DNA of 64,000 nt from Lachnospiraceae bacterium. GTDB taxonomy: Bacteria > Bacillota > Clostridia > Lachnospirales > Lachnospiraceae. A program made the position numbers and the translations under genes. The stretch is taken from assembly GCA_017617545.1 (NCBI GenBank), contig JAFZVZ010000001.1, positions 1 through 64,000 on the forward strand. Reading direction: 5' to 3'. Positions 52,566 through 61,454 of the stretch are shown here, piece by piece. The notes below the pieces were generated by a model. The model searched no databases. It saw only the letters and a list, made by a program, of their open reading frames with translations, and had not been told where the DNA came from. The first letter of the stretch is position 1; each line of letters begins with the position of its first letter.

Positions 52566-54713
52566 ATGGTGAGTACGGAATCACAGACAATGGAAAATCA
52601 AACCGAAGGACTTTCGGTGACGCGGGATCTGGAGCCGTTCGTCCCCGAGGCCGTCTTCAGCGACGGCACGGAGATGTTCCGCTCGCCGTGTGAGCCGGAG
52701 ATGTACGACACCGTGACAATCCGGCTGCGCGTCGGCAGAAACCAGGCGGGCAGAGTGTCGATCGTGTTCAGGGAGCGCACGCGATGCGTGGACATGAAAC
52801 GGTACCGCAGTGACGACCGCTTCGACTGGTACAGCGCGAAGGTGGAGCTCATCGACCAGTACCTCCACTATTTCTTCGAGGTGGCGACGCAGCACGGCGT
52901 GTTCCGCTACGACCGGCTCGGCGTGATGCTCGCGGACCGCGAGACGGTGCCGTTCCGGATCACCCCCGGCTTTCACACGCCGAAGTGGGCGAAGGGCGCG
53001 GTCATGTACCAGATCTTCGTCGACCGCTTCTGCAACGGCGACCCGACCAACGACGTACAGACAGGGGAATACTACTACATCGACCGCTACGCACAGCGCG
53101 TGACGGACTGGAACCGCGCGCCGGACGCAAGCGACGTGCAGGAATTTTACGGCGGTGACCTTCGAGGGGTCATTCGGAAAATGGACTATCTCCGCCGGCT
53201 GGGTGTCGAGGTCCTCTACTTAAACCCGATCTTCGTCTCGCCGTCGAGCCATAAATATGATATTCAGGATTACGACCACGTGGATCCCCACTTTGGCGTG
53301 ATCACGAAGGACGCGGCGACGGGTCTCTGCGAGGGAGACACGGTAAATGCCCATTCGGCGCAGTACATCGCGCGCGTCACGAGCCACGAGAACCTCACGG
53401 CGAGCAACGAGCTCTTCGCGGAGTTGGTGCGTGAGGCGCACGCGAGAGGGATGCGTGTTGTCATCGACGGCGTGTTCAACCACTGCGGTTCCTTCAACAA
53501 ATGGATGGATCGCGAGGGCATATACCGCAACGCGGAAGGCTTTGACGATGGCGCGTACGGCGTGCCGGACAGCCCGTACCGTACATTTTTCGATTTCGAA
53601 AAGAACGCGGAAAATGCAGGGGACGCGAACGGTTTTTCCGCGAACCCGGCGGACGCTGACGATCCGTACGACGGCTGGTGGGGCCACCCGACGCTCCCGA
53701 AGCTCAACTACGAGGAGTCGCCGAAGCTGAAAAATTACATCATGCGCATCGCCCGCAAATGGATCAGCGCACCCTACGGCGCGGACGGCTGGCGGCTTGA
53801 TGTCGCGGCGGATCTGGGGCACAGTAAGGAGTACAACCACGAGTTCTGGAAGGAATTCCGCAGGGACGTGAAGGCCGCAAACCCCGAGGCGCTGATCCTC
53901 GCGGAGCACTACGGAGACGCGTCCGAGTGGCTTGCCGGCGATGAGTGGGATTCCGTGATGAACTACGACGCGTTCATGGAGCCTGTGAGCTGGTTTTTGA
54001 CCGGCATGGAGAAGCACAGCGACGAGTACCGCGAGGACATGCTCAACAACGAGAAAGCGTTTGATTTTGCGATGCGCTGCAACATGGCGCGCTTCCAGAC
54101 GGCATCGCTGCAGGCGGCGATGAACGAGCTTTCCAACCACGATCATTCGCGCTTCTTGACGAGGACCAACCGACGCGTCGGCCGCACGGCGACCGTGGGC
54201 GCGGCGGCAGCGGACGAGGGCGTAAATCCGGCGGTGATGCGAGAGGCCGTGATGATCCAGATGACCTGGCCGGGCGCGCCGTGCGTCTACTACGGCGACG
54301 AGGCAGGCCTGTGCGGCTGGACCGATCCCGACGACCGACGCACATACCCGTGGGGCCACGAGGATCTGCAGATGATGCAGTACCACCGCGAGATCATCCG
54401 CATCCACAAATCCTACGAGGTGCTCCGAACGGGATCCCTGGTGATGCTCGTCGAGGAGCCCGGCATCCTGGCATATGCCCGCATGAACGAGACCGACACC
54501 GTGATCACCGTGGTCAACAACAACGAGGAAGACCGCGAAGTCACGATCCCGGTGTGGCGCGCCGGCGTCCATGACACCCAGTCACTCGTCCGTCTGATCC
54601 ATACCAACCGCGACGGTTACGGCATGGACACTCAGATCTACATCCCCCGCGACGGCTACATCACCTTGTGTGTGGCAGCCACCGGAGGCACCGTACTCAA
54701 GAATATGCGGTAG
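52566..54713 (+). CDS. GH13 alpha-amylase family enzyme (neopullulanase/cyclomaltodextrinase-like)
   Basis: 715 residues from the ATG at 52566; the frame is open upstream but the promoter overlaps that part. An N-terminal beta-sandwich (about 20-140, CBM34-like) precedes the barrel, which begins at GAVMYQIFVDRFCNGDPTND. The four GH13 regions are GVFNHCG, GWRLDVAADL (Asp nucleophile), ILAEHYGD (Glu acid/base) and ELSNHDHSR. No signal peptide is visible, so it degrades maltodextrins or glycogen fragments in the cytoplasm. Confidence 0.93.
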   Translation: MVSTESQTMENQTEGLSVTRDLEPFVPEAVFSDGTEMFRSPCEPEMYDTVTIRLRVGRNQAGRVSIVFRERTRCVDMKRYRSDDRFDWYSAKVELIDQYLHYFFEVATQHGVFRYDRLGVMLADRETVPFRITPGFHTPKWAKGAVMYQIFVDRFCNGDPTNDVQTGEYYYIDRYAQRVTDWNRAPDASDVQEFYGGDLRGVIRKMDYLRRLGVEVLYLNPIFVSPSSHKYDIQDYDHVDPHFGVITKDAATGLCEGDTVNAHSAQYIARVTSHENLTASNELFAELVREAHARGMRVVIDGVFNHCGSFNKWMDREGIYRNAEGFDDGAYGVPDSPYRTFFDFEKNAENAGDANGFSANPADADDPYDGWWGHPTLPKLNYEESPKLKNYIMRIARKWISAPYGADGWRLDVAADLGHSKEYNHEFWKEFRRDVKAANPEALILAEHYGDASEWLAGDEWDSVMNYDAFMEPVSWFLTGMEKHSDEYREDMLNNEKAFDFAMRCNMARFQTASLQAAMNELSNHDHSRFLTRTNRRVGRTATVGAAAADEGVNPAVMREAVMIQMTWPGAPCVYYGDEAGLCGWTDPDDRRTYPWGHEDLQMMQYHREIIRIHKSYEVLRTGSLVMLVEEPGILAYARMNETDTVITVVNNNEEDREVTIPVWRAGVHDTQSLVRLIHTNRDGYGMDTQIYIPRDGYITLCVAATGGTVLKNMR

Positions 54714-54724
54714 GATAGCCGTCT

Positions 54725-54733
54725 CGGAAAATG
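54725..54733 (+). repeat. Intergenic copy of the CGGAAAATG word
   Basis: It lies 12 bases after the GH13 stop and is one of about 24 exact copies in the window. Similar stop-proximal copies lie at 17252-17260 and 60375-60383. Confidence 0.6.
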
Positions 54734-54843
54734 CAGGAAGAAAACAGGTTTTAACTCAATACACATACGCATAACACAGACCCACAGGTACGCAAAGCCA
54801 TTTGCAATCCGTATCGTTCCTGTTTGCGGAGCAGATACAAGAG

Positions 54844-55142
54844 GTGTGCTTGTACCTAATCTGCTCCAGCGAACGCAAAGGTTTTCCTCGCGCTACACAG
54901 AGCAGAACCGATCCGCTTGCCGAGTGAAGCATGTGATGAGTCCTTGGCGAGCGTGAGTGCGAATAGAGGCGATGCGAGTGTGTTTGAGCGAAGCGAGTTC
55001 GCGAGCAGCGCCTCTTGGTATGAGCGCGTGACGGTCGCCTAGTACTCATCGACCGCAGAACGAGGCATCGGATCGGTTCTGCAGAAACCTGTGTGCACGA
55101 GGAAAACCTTGATTTTCTGCGGCAGATTAGGTACAATACACA
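54844..55142. repeat. Long imperfect palindrome (foldback or MITE-like element) carrying a promoter
   Basis: Matching blocks are symmetric about position 54992. TTGTACCTAATCTG (54850-54863) pairs with 55123-55136; AAGGTTTTCCTCG (54878-54890) with 55098-55110; GCAGAACCGATCCG (54902-54915) with 55069-55082; GATGAGT (54935-54941) with 55044-55050; AGAGGCG (54965-54971) with 55009-55015; GCGAA (54988-54992) with TTCGC (54998-55002). It fills most of the 485-base gap between the GH13 gene and the small peptide gene. No coding frame is credible inside. It may be a miniature inverted-repeat element or the gene for a long structured RNA. Confidence 0.8.
55109..55137 (+). promoter_or_regulatory. Promoter within the right arm of the foldback element
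   Basis: TTGATT (55109-55114), a 17-base spacer and TACAAT (55132-55137). It drives the small peptide gene and probably the ABC operon. The left arm holds the mirror version facing the GH13 gene, with a weaker TACAAG -10. Confidence 0.7.
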
Positions 55143-55198
55143 CATGATGCGCGCACAGCGCGGCGGCGCCCGGGAGAAGGGGCCGGAATGGAGGACAT

Positions 55199-55303
55199 AT
55201 GAATTTTTTCAGCAAGAAGAATCAGAAGAGAATCGTCACCATCCTTGCAATCGTACTTGTAACGGCAATGGTAGTTGCCCTTCTGGCATCGATGTTCCGC
55301 TAA
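55199..55303 (+). CDS. 34-residue single-helix membrane peptide
   Basis: ATG at 55199 with GGAGG about six bases upstream. The product begins MNFFSKKNQKR, continues with a hydrophobic helix of about 20 residues (IVTILAIVLVTAMVVALLAS) and ends MFR; stop TAA at 55301-55303. The basic N-terminus suggests N-in topology. It lies directly after a good promoter and 22 bases before the ABC ATPase gene. Short peptides starting with FFxKKNQKR-like sequence are familiar from Clostridia but without a known role. It could be a transporter subunit or a regulator. Confidence 0.72.
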   Translation: MNFFSKKNQKRIVTILAIVLVTAMVVALLASMFR

Positions 55304-55325
55304 AACCGGAGCAGTAGGGGAAGAA

Positions 55326-56015
55326 ATGATAGAAGTCAACGGCATCACGAAACAGTACGGGAAGAAGGTAGTGCTGCGGGACGCGACATTTTCCGCGAAA
55401 CAGGGCGAGTGCGTCGCCATCGCGGGCGCGAACGGCAGCGGCAAATCCACGCTTCTCAAGATCCTTGCGGGCACACTGCGCGCGAACGGAGGCACGTTCA
55501 CGGCGTTCGGGCATGACATGCTGAAGGAGCCTGCGGAGAGAGAGCGACTGATCGGATATGTGCCGCAGGAGAACCCTCTGATCGCGGAACTCACGGCGCT
55601 TGACAACCTGAAACTGTGGTACTGCAACAGCCGCTACGATATCGAGCAGGAGCTCGAGCGTGGCACGCTTGCGATGCTCGGGATCCCGGAATTTCTGCAC
55701 GTTCGCGTGGACGCGATGTCGGGCGGTATGAAGAAGCGTCTGAGCATCGGCTGCGCGGTGGCCAATGACCCGCCCGTGCTGATCCTCGACGAGCCCGACG
55801 CGGCGCTCGATCTGATCTGCAAGGAGGCGATCCGCGACTACCTCGCCGAGCACAAGCGGCGCGGCGGCATCGTGCTGATCACAACGCACGACGAGGAGGC
55901 ACTCAGCCTGGTGGACAAGCTGATGGTGATGCAGGACGGATATCTGCGCGAGGTCGACAAGCACCTTCGCGGAGACGGATTGCTGGCGGAGCTCAAGAAG
56001 GGGTACGTCGGCTGA
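55326..56015 (+). CDS. ABC transporter ATP-binding protein
   Basis: 229 residues from the ATG at 55326, with AGGGGAAG before it. Walker A IAGANGSGKSTLLKILAG, Q-loop YVPQENPLIAELTAL, signature MSGGMKKRLSIGCAV, Walker B VLILDEPDAALD and H-loop TTHDEEAL. It is the ATPase of the four-gene exporter set with two permeases (57717 and 58967) and a membrane-anchored protein between. The substrate is unknown. Confidence 0.93.
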   Translation: MIEVNGITKQYGKKVVLRDATFSAKQGECVAIAGANGSGKSTLLKILAGTLRANGGTFTAFGHDMLKEPAERERLIGYVPQENPLIAELTALDNLKLWYCNSRYDIEQELERGTLAMLGIPEFLHVRVDAMSGGMKKRLSIGCAVANDPPVLILDEPDAALDLICKEAIRDYLAEHKRRGGIVLITTHDEEALSLVDKLMVMQDGYLREVDKHLRGDGLLAELKKGYVG

Positions 56016-56080
56016 CGTTTGACGGGAGAGAAACAGCGAGGGGAAACCTTCCCGGGAAGTGCGTTACGGAGAAATTTTAC

Positions 56081-57691
56081 ATGGAACAAAATCGGAAGCT
56101 CGTCCGACCGCCGTTTGACAGCGACGGCAATGTCGTATGGACGACGGAGGAAAAACCGATGAAGAAAAAAGCCCTGCGGTGGTGGGTATGGCTCATCCCG
56201 GTGGGGCTTATTTGCGTTATCGGGATCGGCGTGCTTCTGTATCGCTCGGCGAATCGCAAGACGCCGCAGGAACTGTGCCGCTCGGCGCTTCGCGACGCGC
56301 TCGAGGAGGCGATCGGATACCGCGAGCCGCTGATGAAGGCGATGCACGCGGAGGATCTGGCGGGATACCTGAAGGACACGCCGACGGACGTCGGGCTGTC
56401 GCTGCAGCTCCAGAACACCGATATGACGCTGGCGGATTTCGGGTTTGGCAGCGCGGAAAATTCACCCGCGCTCTCCGGTTACCGCGGCATGGGCTTTACA
56501 TTCATCACGAGCTACGACGGACAGGCGGTTTCCGTCGATACGAGATTTGCCGTGAGCGCGCTCAGCCTTTCGGTGATCCAGATGCGTTACGCGAACGGCG
56601 AGCTGACGCTTGCGTCTCCGAAGATCATCAAGGAAGTGCTCTCGCTTCCCATCGGGGATGCGGCGGAGCAGTGGAGACAGTCGAGCCTGTGGGAGCTGCT
56701 GCCGGAGGCGGATCGGGAGAGCGCGCAGACCATGGTCGGCGCCGGGATCGATTACGGCAAGAAGGCGCTTGCGCTCGGGAAAAATGTGCGCGACGCGATC
56801 ATCTCGGCATACCCGGGCGGCGAGTCGGCGCTCGATGAGCTGGTGGATGCCATCAGCTATGAGCAGCTGAAGAACGATGACGGCAAGGAGCTTACGGAGC
56901 GCATCGTTGTCGGCTCGGAGAAGGTGCCGTGCTACGTGTTCCGGATCAACCTGGATGAGGAAGCATTTTACGATATCGCGGACCGGATCTCCGCGGCGCT
57001 CGGGATCACGCATGAGACAGAGCCGGGGAAAAGGGCATGGCGTCTGACGCCCCAGCCCGACGGCGGCAACGGGATCAATCTGCTCGCGTACGTGACGAAG
57101 GAAGGCGAGCTCGCGCAGATGACGGCCGAGGTCGACGGGTTCGTGAGCGAGAAGCCGGCTCATTTTACGATGAAGCTCCGCTGCATGGGATCGGAGGATC
57201 CGCAGGATAAGATTTTGCTCAACATCAACGGCGATGTCGACGGCGAGGAGTACGAGCTGAGCGCGAAGAAGACGGTCAAAGCGGACCGTTCCCGCGTTTC
57301 GTCGATGTTTGAGATCTCGGTGAAGGTACCGGGCATGGATCAGTACGGACTGAGCGGCAGCGCCACCTACAATATCAGCGGCGGACTGTTGGAGGTTACG
57401 GCCAACGCGGTGCGCCAGGGCAAGACGATCGGCACGGTCGACCTGTCCGCGGAGTGCACATACAAGACCGGCTGGGACATGAAGATCCGCGAGCTTACAT
57501 ATCGCGATCGCGCCAGCGAAAAATTCATCACATTATACGGTCAGTTATCGATCGGTCCGTCCCGCGACGGCGTGCTGGATCCGGCGGGCGAGAAGGTTTC
57601 GCTCCTGACCCTGACGGGCGAGCAGGCGCAGGCGATCATGCAGGAGGCCATCGATCAGATCAACTGGTATTACAGGCAATTCTTCCGGTAA
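56081..57691 (+). CDS. Membrane-anchored extracytoplasmic protein of unknown function
   Basis: 536 residues. A basic start with one helix (about 32-54, WWVWLIPVGLICVIGIGVLL) is followed by a soluble domain of about 480 residues outside the cell, with beta-rich repeats near the end (EYELSAKKTV, GSATYNISGG, SAECTYKTGW). I do not recognise a family. It lies between ATPase and permease genes of an ABC-2 system, so it may be a substrate-binding or accessory subunit. ATG at 56081 is preceded by GGAG. Confidence 0.75.
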   Translation: MEQNRKLVRPPFDSDGNVVWTTEEKPMKKKALRWWVWLIPVGLICVIGIGVLLYRSANRKTPQELCRSALRDALEEAIGYREPLMKAMHAEDLAGYLKDTPTDVGLSLQLQNTDMTLADFGFGSAENSPALSGYRGMGFTFITSYDGQAVSVDTRFAVSALSLSVIQMRYANGELTLASPKIIKEVLSLPIGDAAEQWRQSSLWELLPEADRESAQTMVGAGIDYGKKALALGKNVRDAIISAYPGGESALDELVDAISYEQLKNDDGKELTERIVVGSEKVPCYVFRINLDEEAFYDIADRISAALGITHETEPGKRAWRLTPQPDGGNGINLLAYVTKEGELAQMTAEVDGFVSEKPAHFTMKLRCMGSEDPQDKILLNINGDVDGEEYELSAKKTVKADRSRVSSMFEISVKVPGMDQYGLSGSATYNISGGLLEVTANAVRQGKTIGTVDLSAECTYKTGWDMKIRELTYRDRASEKFITLYGQLSIGPSRDGVLDPAGEKVSLLTLTGEQAQAIMQEAIDQINWYYRQFFR

Positions 57692-57716
57692 CGGCAATCG
57701 CGAATAGGAGCACCTT

Positions 57717-58970
57717 ATGTGGAAACTGTTTCGCAAATTCCTCGGACTTGAGGCAAAACGGGCAGTGAAAATACTGCCGCAGTACTATCTGGGCACCGCT
57801 CTTCTGGTGGCCCTTTTCGCCGTGGTCGCGCTTGCCGGCAATGCCGCGATGAGCAAGGAGGAGAAGGAAGACCGCGTGGAGATCGCGCTTGTGATGCAGG
57901 ACACGTACCTGAAGAACTACGGCATGGACGTGCTGCAGTCGTCGGCGAGCGCATCGTCGGTGTTCCGCTTTACCGAGGTGACCGAGGAGGAGGCGCTTGC
58001 GGGCCTTAGGGACGGCACGTACGACGGCGCCATGGTGTTCCCTCCGAATTTCATATCGAGCGTGTTCGGCAACGGCGAATCCGGCCCCGCCAAATTTTAC
58101 GAGCCTCCGACGATGAACAGTCTCGACCAGGGCCTGATGGAGGGCCTGATCGAGGTCGGTACCGGCCTGATCGCGGTGTCGTCCTCGTATGTCGCGGGAG
58201 CGTTGGATATCGCGTCGCAGTACGGCGTCGAGGGCAACGCGCTCACGTACATGCAGGATGAGATGGAGCTCTACATGGCCGCCCGCGTGATCAACCGCGA
58301 GGACACGTTCGTCAAGGCGGACGCGTCGGGCACGGACGGACAGACGCTGTTCCAGTACTATTTCTGCGCGGGCATCGTGATGCTTCTGATGCTCGGCGGC
58401 GTTGCGTGCGGAACGCTTCTGAAGGGCGACGCGAAGTCCTTGGAGGACCAGCTTGCCATGCACGGGATCAAGTCCCCGCTGCTCGCGCTGGCGCGTTATC
58501 TGGCGGTGCTTCTTTTGTTCTTCATCTTCTACACGACGGTATTCTTGGTTTTGTATATGACATGGCTCGGCAAGCCCGACACCATGGAGAAGTATTTTGC
58601 GATCACGAAGTTCGCGGAGCTTCGAAACTGGTATCTCGCGGGACTTCCGCTGCTGACGCTTGCGGCGGCGCTCGTTCTCTTGGTGTACACCTTCGCGGCG
58701 AACCAGATCGGCGGAATTTTGCTTTTGTTCCTGCTCACGGCGCTGATGGGTTACGCGTCGGGCTGCATCGTGCCGTCGGCGTACCTGCCGAAGGCGGTGC
58801 GCAGCATCGGCCGCTACCTTCCGACCTACACGATGCTTCGCGTCTCGGTCGGCGGCCTGCGGCAGAAGGCGGAGTGGGCGCGCACGGGCTTTTTGCTTTT
58901 GGAAGCGCTGATCGCATGGCTGCTGACGGTTGGTATCATGTCCTGGAATCGACGGAGGGAACAGCGGTGA
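57717..58970 (+). CDS. ABC-2 type transporter permease
   Basis: 417 residues. One N-terminal helix (about 22-44, YYLGTALLVALFAVVALAGN), then a large extracytoplasmic domain (about 45-210), then five or six helices at the C-terminus starting with YYFCAGIVMLLMLGGVACGT. This is the YhgE/ABC-2 exporter layout. It has AATAGGAG before the ATG and overlaps the next permease gene (GTGA). Confidence 0.87.
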   Translation: MWKLFRKFLGLEAKRAVKILPQYYLGTALLVALFAVVALAGNAAMSKEEKEDRVEIALVMQDTYLKNYGMDVLQSSASASSVFRFTEVTEEEALAGLRDGTYDGAMVFPPNFISSVFGNGESGPAKFYEPPTMNSLDQGLMEGLIEVGTGLIAVSSSYVAGALDIASQYGVEGNALTYMQDEMELYMAARVINREDTFVKADASGTDGQTLFQYYFCAGIVMLLMLGGVACGTLLKGDAKSLEDQLAMHGIKSPLLALARYLAVLLLFFIFYTTVFLVLYMTWLGKPDTMEKYFAITKFAELRNWYLAGLPLLTLAAALVLLVYTFAANQIGGILLLFLLTALMGYASGCIVPSAYLPKAVRSIGRYLPTYTMLRVSVGGLRQKAEWARTGFLLLEALIAWLLTVGIMSWNRRREQR

Positions 58971-60301
58971 CCGATATGAATCGACAATCGAATGGCGCGA
59001 TGCCGGAAGAGCCGATTTCGGAAAATGCTGTCGCAGCGGCGCCGGTGAATGCCGACGCGCTGTCGCACCGGGATCCGTTCGCCTCGCCCGAGGCGCTTGC
59101 GGTGAGCCCCATCACGGGCGCGGACAAGGCGAAGGGCACGGTCCGTCGCTTCTTCGTGTGGCTTTGGCTGACAGCCAAGCGGTTCCTGAAGAAGCCGTCC
59201 TTCGTGCTGATCTTTTTGATGCTGCCCGCGGTGCTTCTTCTGTACCGCGCGCTGATCACGGCGGACGACGGCAAGCTCCACGTCGCGGTTTATTTTGAGG
59301 ATAAGGATGAGTTCGCGGAGACGTATCTGAGAGAGCTTTCGGAACATGTCCCCGAGCTCTTCGTATTTTACGAATGCACCGAGGAAGAGGATCTGTACAG
59401 CGACGTAGCGGCGGGACGCGCCGAGTGCGGCTACACCTTCGCGGCCGACCTTGCCGGCAAGCTCCTGACTGAGGACTGGCAGGGTATGATCACGGCGGTT
59501 GTGTCCGACCAGACCGCGTACGGCGAGTTCGTCAACGAGATCGCGTACATCAAGCTGATCCGCATCCTCGGCAAGGACCTGATGAAGGAATATCTCGTCA
59601 AGAAGAGCGGTCTCGTGAGCGAGAGCAACGAGGCTGAGATCGACGCAATGCTCAAGAAGAAATTCGGTGAGGAGATGGCCAACAGCACACTCGTCGAGTA
59701 TGTCACGACAGCGGCGAAGAACGGTGAGCTCGTCATCGAGGAGAAGAAGCACGACGCGATCAGCGTGCTCAAGAAACCGATCCGCGGCACCATCGCGATC
59801 TTCGTGCTGCTGACGGGCCTCGCGGGTCTTGTATTCTGGTACCAGGACGACGCCGAGGGGCGCTACCGCGTCATGGCGCGCGAGCGGAGACCGTTGATCT
59901 CGTTCGCGTCCATCCTGCTGCCGACTGCCATGTCCGCTGTTGTGGGTCTTGTGTGCCTCGCGATCAGCGGGCTGTGGACCACGACCGGCCGTGAGCTGTG
60001 CGCGATGCTTCTGTACATGCTTCTGGTGACGTGCCTGTGCAACATCCTTCGGTTCCTGATCCCGTCGGTGCACGCGGTCTGCGCGATGATCCCGATCCTC
60101 GTGCTGATCAGCTACCTGTGCTGCCCGATCCTGATCGATATCGCTCAGACGATGCCCGTGATCCGCTACGTGCGCGCCGTTTTGGCGCCGCAGTACTACC
60201 TGCGGATGTTCGAGGGAAAGAGCATCGGAGCGCTTGCGCTTGTGACGGCCGTCATGCTCGGAATATCCGGGTTGCTGACGATCCCGGAGAGAAACCGGTG
60301 A
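58967..60301 (+). CDS. ABC-2 type transporter permease, second subunit
   Basis: 444 residues from a GTG at 58967, whose GTGA overlaps the preceding stop; GGAGGG lies seven bases upstream, better spaced than for the ATG at 58976. A cytoplasmic N-terminus of about 70 residues, one helix (VLIFLMLPAVLLLYRALITA), an extracytoplasmic domain of about 180 residues, then five or six helices. It has the same layout as its neighbour, so the pair probably forms a heterodimer. It ends just before a strong terminator. Confidence 0.87.
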   Translation: MTDMNRQSNGAMPEEPISENAVAAAPVNADALSHRDPFASPEALAVSPITGADKAKGTVRRFFVWLWLTAKRFLKKPSFVLIFLMLPAVLLLYRALITADDGKLHVAVYFEDKDEFAETYLRELSEHVPELFVFYECTEEEDLYSDVAAGRAECGYTFAADLAGKLLTEDWQGMITAVVSDQTAYGEFVNEIAYIKLIRILGKDLMKEYLVKKSGLVSESNEAEIDAMLKKKFGEEMANSTLVEYVTTAAKNGELVIEEKKHDAISVLKKPIRGTIAIFVLLTGLAGLVFWYQDDAEGRYRVMARERRPLISFASILLPTAMSAVVGLVCLAISGLWTTTGRELCAMLLYMLLVTCLCNILRFLIPSVHAVCAMIPILVLISYLCCPILIDIAQTMPVIRYVRAVLAPQYYLRMFEGKSIGALALVTAVMLGISGLLTIPERNR

Positions 60302-60318
60302 TAACAAGAAATGCAAAA

Positions 60319-60354
60319 CCCGCTGCAACCGTTTGGCTGCAGCGGGCATTTTTT
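60319..60354. terminator. Intrinsic terminator
   Basis: CCCGCTGCA (60319-60327) and TGCAGCGGG (60338-60346) followed by CATTTTTT. It ends the ABC operon and lies between it and the convergent anti-sigma gene. A CATTTTCCG word follows at 60375-60383. Confidence 0.85.
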
Positions 60355-60389
60355 CGTTGTACGGGATTCAGCGACATTTTCCGAAACAG

Positions 60390-61454
60390 TTACTCCAGCG
60401 GGATCTCCACTCCGTTGACGGTCACGGAAGCGATGTCCGTGATCGATACGAAGACCGGATCGCCGCCCTTGGTCGGCGAAAAGCCTTCCATGAGGTTGAA
60501 GTAGCGTTCCTCCTTCTTGCCGTCGTCGCCGTAAACATAACTCCCGGTGCTCATCCCGAAAGGAAGATTCGGAACCGTGTAGTACAGTGTGGTTCCGTCT
60601 TTCAGCTTGATCGAATCCAGCGTGTACTTGTAGTCAATTGACGTTCCGTGCGAGCGGAGCACCATCTCGAAAACGGTCAGCTCAACCTCATCCAGAGTGA
60701 ATGTGCCAAGATCCCGGTTGACGACGACAGTACGATCCTTCGCTTCGTAATCGTTCACCCAGTCGAACGTGAGGGTTCCTACCTTCAGGTGGACAGGGAG
60801 ATGACTGATATCCGTATCCGCAGAGCGTTTGTCAAAATAGGCGAGCATGAACCAGACTTTGCCGTCTCTTGCAAACGGCACGGTGCCTATCGAAGCCCCA
60901 AGGTGTGAGCCGTTGATCTCCTCCGGGAAATCAACGGTACAGTTGATGGTGACGTGAATAGGGCAAGTATCTCCGCGAAGCCACCCGTCCGGTGCGTCGA
61001 TCGGATAGTCGGTGCTGATCTCGATGATCATCGAGCACCGGCTGGCGAGCATGTCCACGACGGTAAATGTATAGCCGTTTGCCTTGCCGCTGTAGCCAAG
61101 AGGGATGTACGCATCGTCCAGCTCCTCCGGAGCTTCCACCGCACCGAGAAGAGCGACGAAACGGTTGTCGCGGATGGCCTTGGCGGCTACGAAGGTCCCC
61201 AGCAGGAGAACGGCAACGCAGGCCGCGATCAGCACCATGCGAAGGCGGGATCTGCGCACGGGTTTTGTTTTGCCGGCGGTCTGCTGCACGGAGAGACCGA
61301 GCGACGCGAGAGTCCTGCCGGAAACAGCGGAAGCGTCAAACTCTTCTGCGGGAAGATCCTTGAGAACGGTATCGAGCCGTTCGACATCGGCCTCCGTCAG
61401 CAGGTTTTTAAATACAGAGGGCGTGGTGCCCGTGGGTTTCTTTTGTTCATTCAT
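60390..61454 (-). CDS. Anti-sigma factor-like membrane protein (DUF4179 type)
   Basis: 354 residues. The cytoplasmic N-terminus of about 70 residues (LTEADVERLDTVLKDLPAEE) precedes one helix near 73-93 (MVLIAACVAVLLLGTFVAAK) and an extracytoplasmic beta-rich domain with a late VSITDIASVTVNGVEIPLE segment. Such proteins encoded right after ECF sigma genes hold the sigma factor at the membrane. The start overlaps the sigma stop by eight bases, typical of sigma/anti-sigma pairs. The sensed signal is unknown. Confidence 0.82.
   Translation of the reverse strand: MNEQKKPTGTTPSVFKNLLTEADVERLDTVLKDLPAEEFDASAVSGRTLASLGLSVQQTAGKTKPVRRSRLRMVLIAACVAVLLLGTFVAAKAIRDNRFVALLGAVEAPEELDDAYIPLGYSGKANGYTFTVVDMLASRCSMIIEISTDYPIDAPDGWLRGDTCPIHVTINCTVDFPEEINGSHLGASIGTVPFARDGKVWFMLAYFDKRSADTDISHLPVHLKVGTLTFDWVNDYEAKDRTVVVNRDLGTFTLDEVELTVFEMVLRSHGTSIDYKYTLDSIKLKDGTTLYYTVPNLPFGMSTGSYVYGDDGKKEERYFNLMEGFSPTKGGDPVFVSITDIASVTVNGVEIPLE

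Noticed and set aside
55093..55317. 74-residue plus-strand frame overlapping the foldback arm
   Set aside because: It overlaps the promoter and the better-supported 34-residue frame, and its sequence looks random.
6790..59380. Recurring ATTTTACG word
   Set aside because: About a dozen copies were seen, but most encode Phe-Tyr in frame, so codon or dipeptide preference explains it better than a signal; it was not counted rigorously.
58826..60349. Minus-strand frame opposite the second ABC permease
   Set aside because: It runs through the terminator and lacks any family signature; the plus strand is clearly coding.
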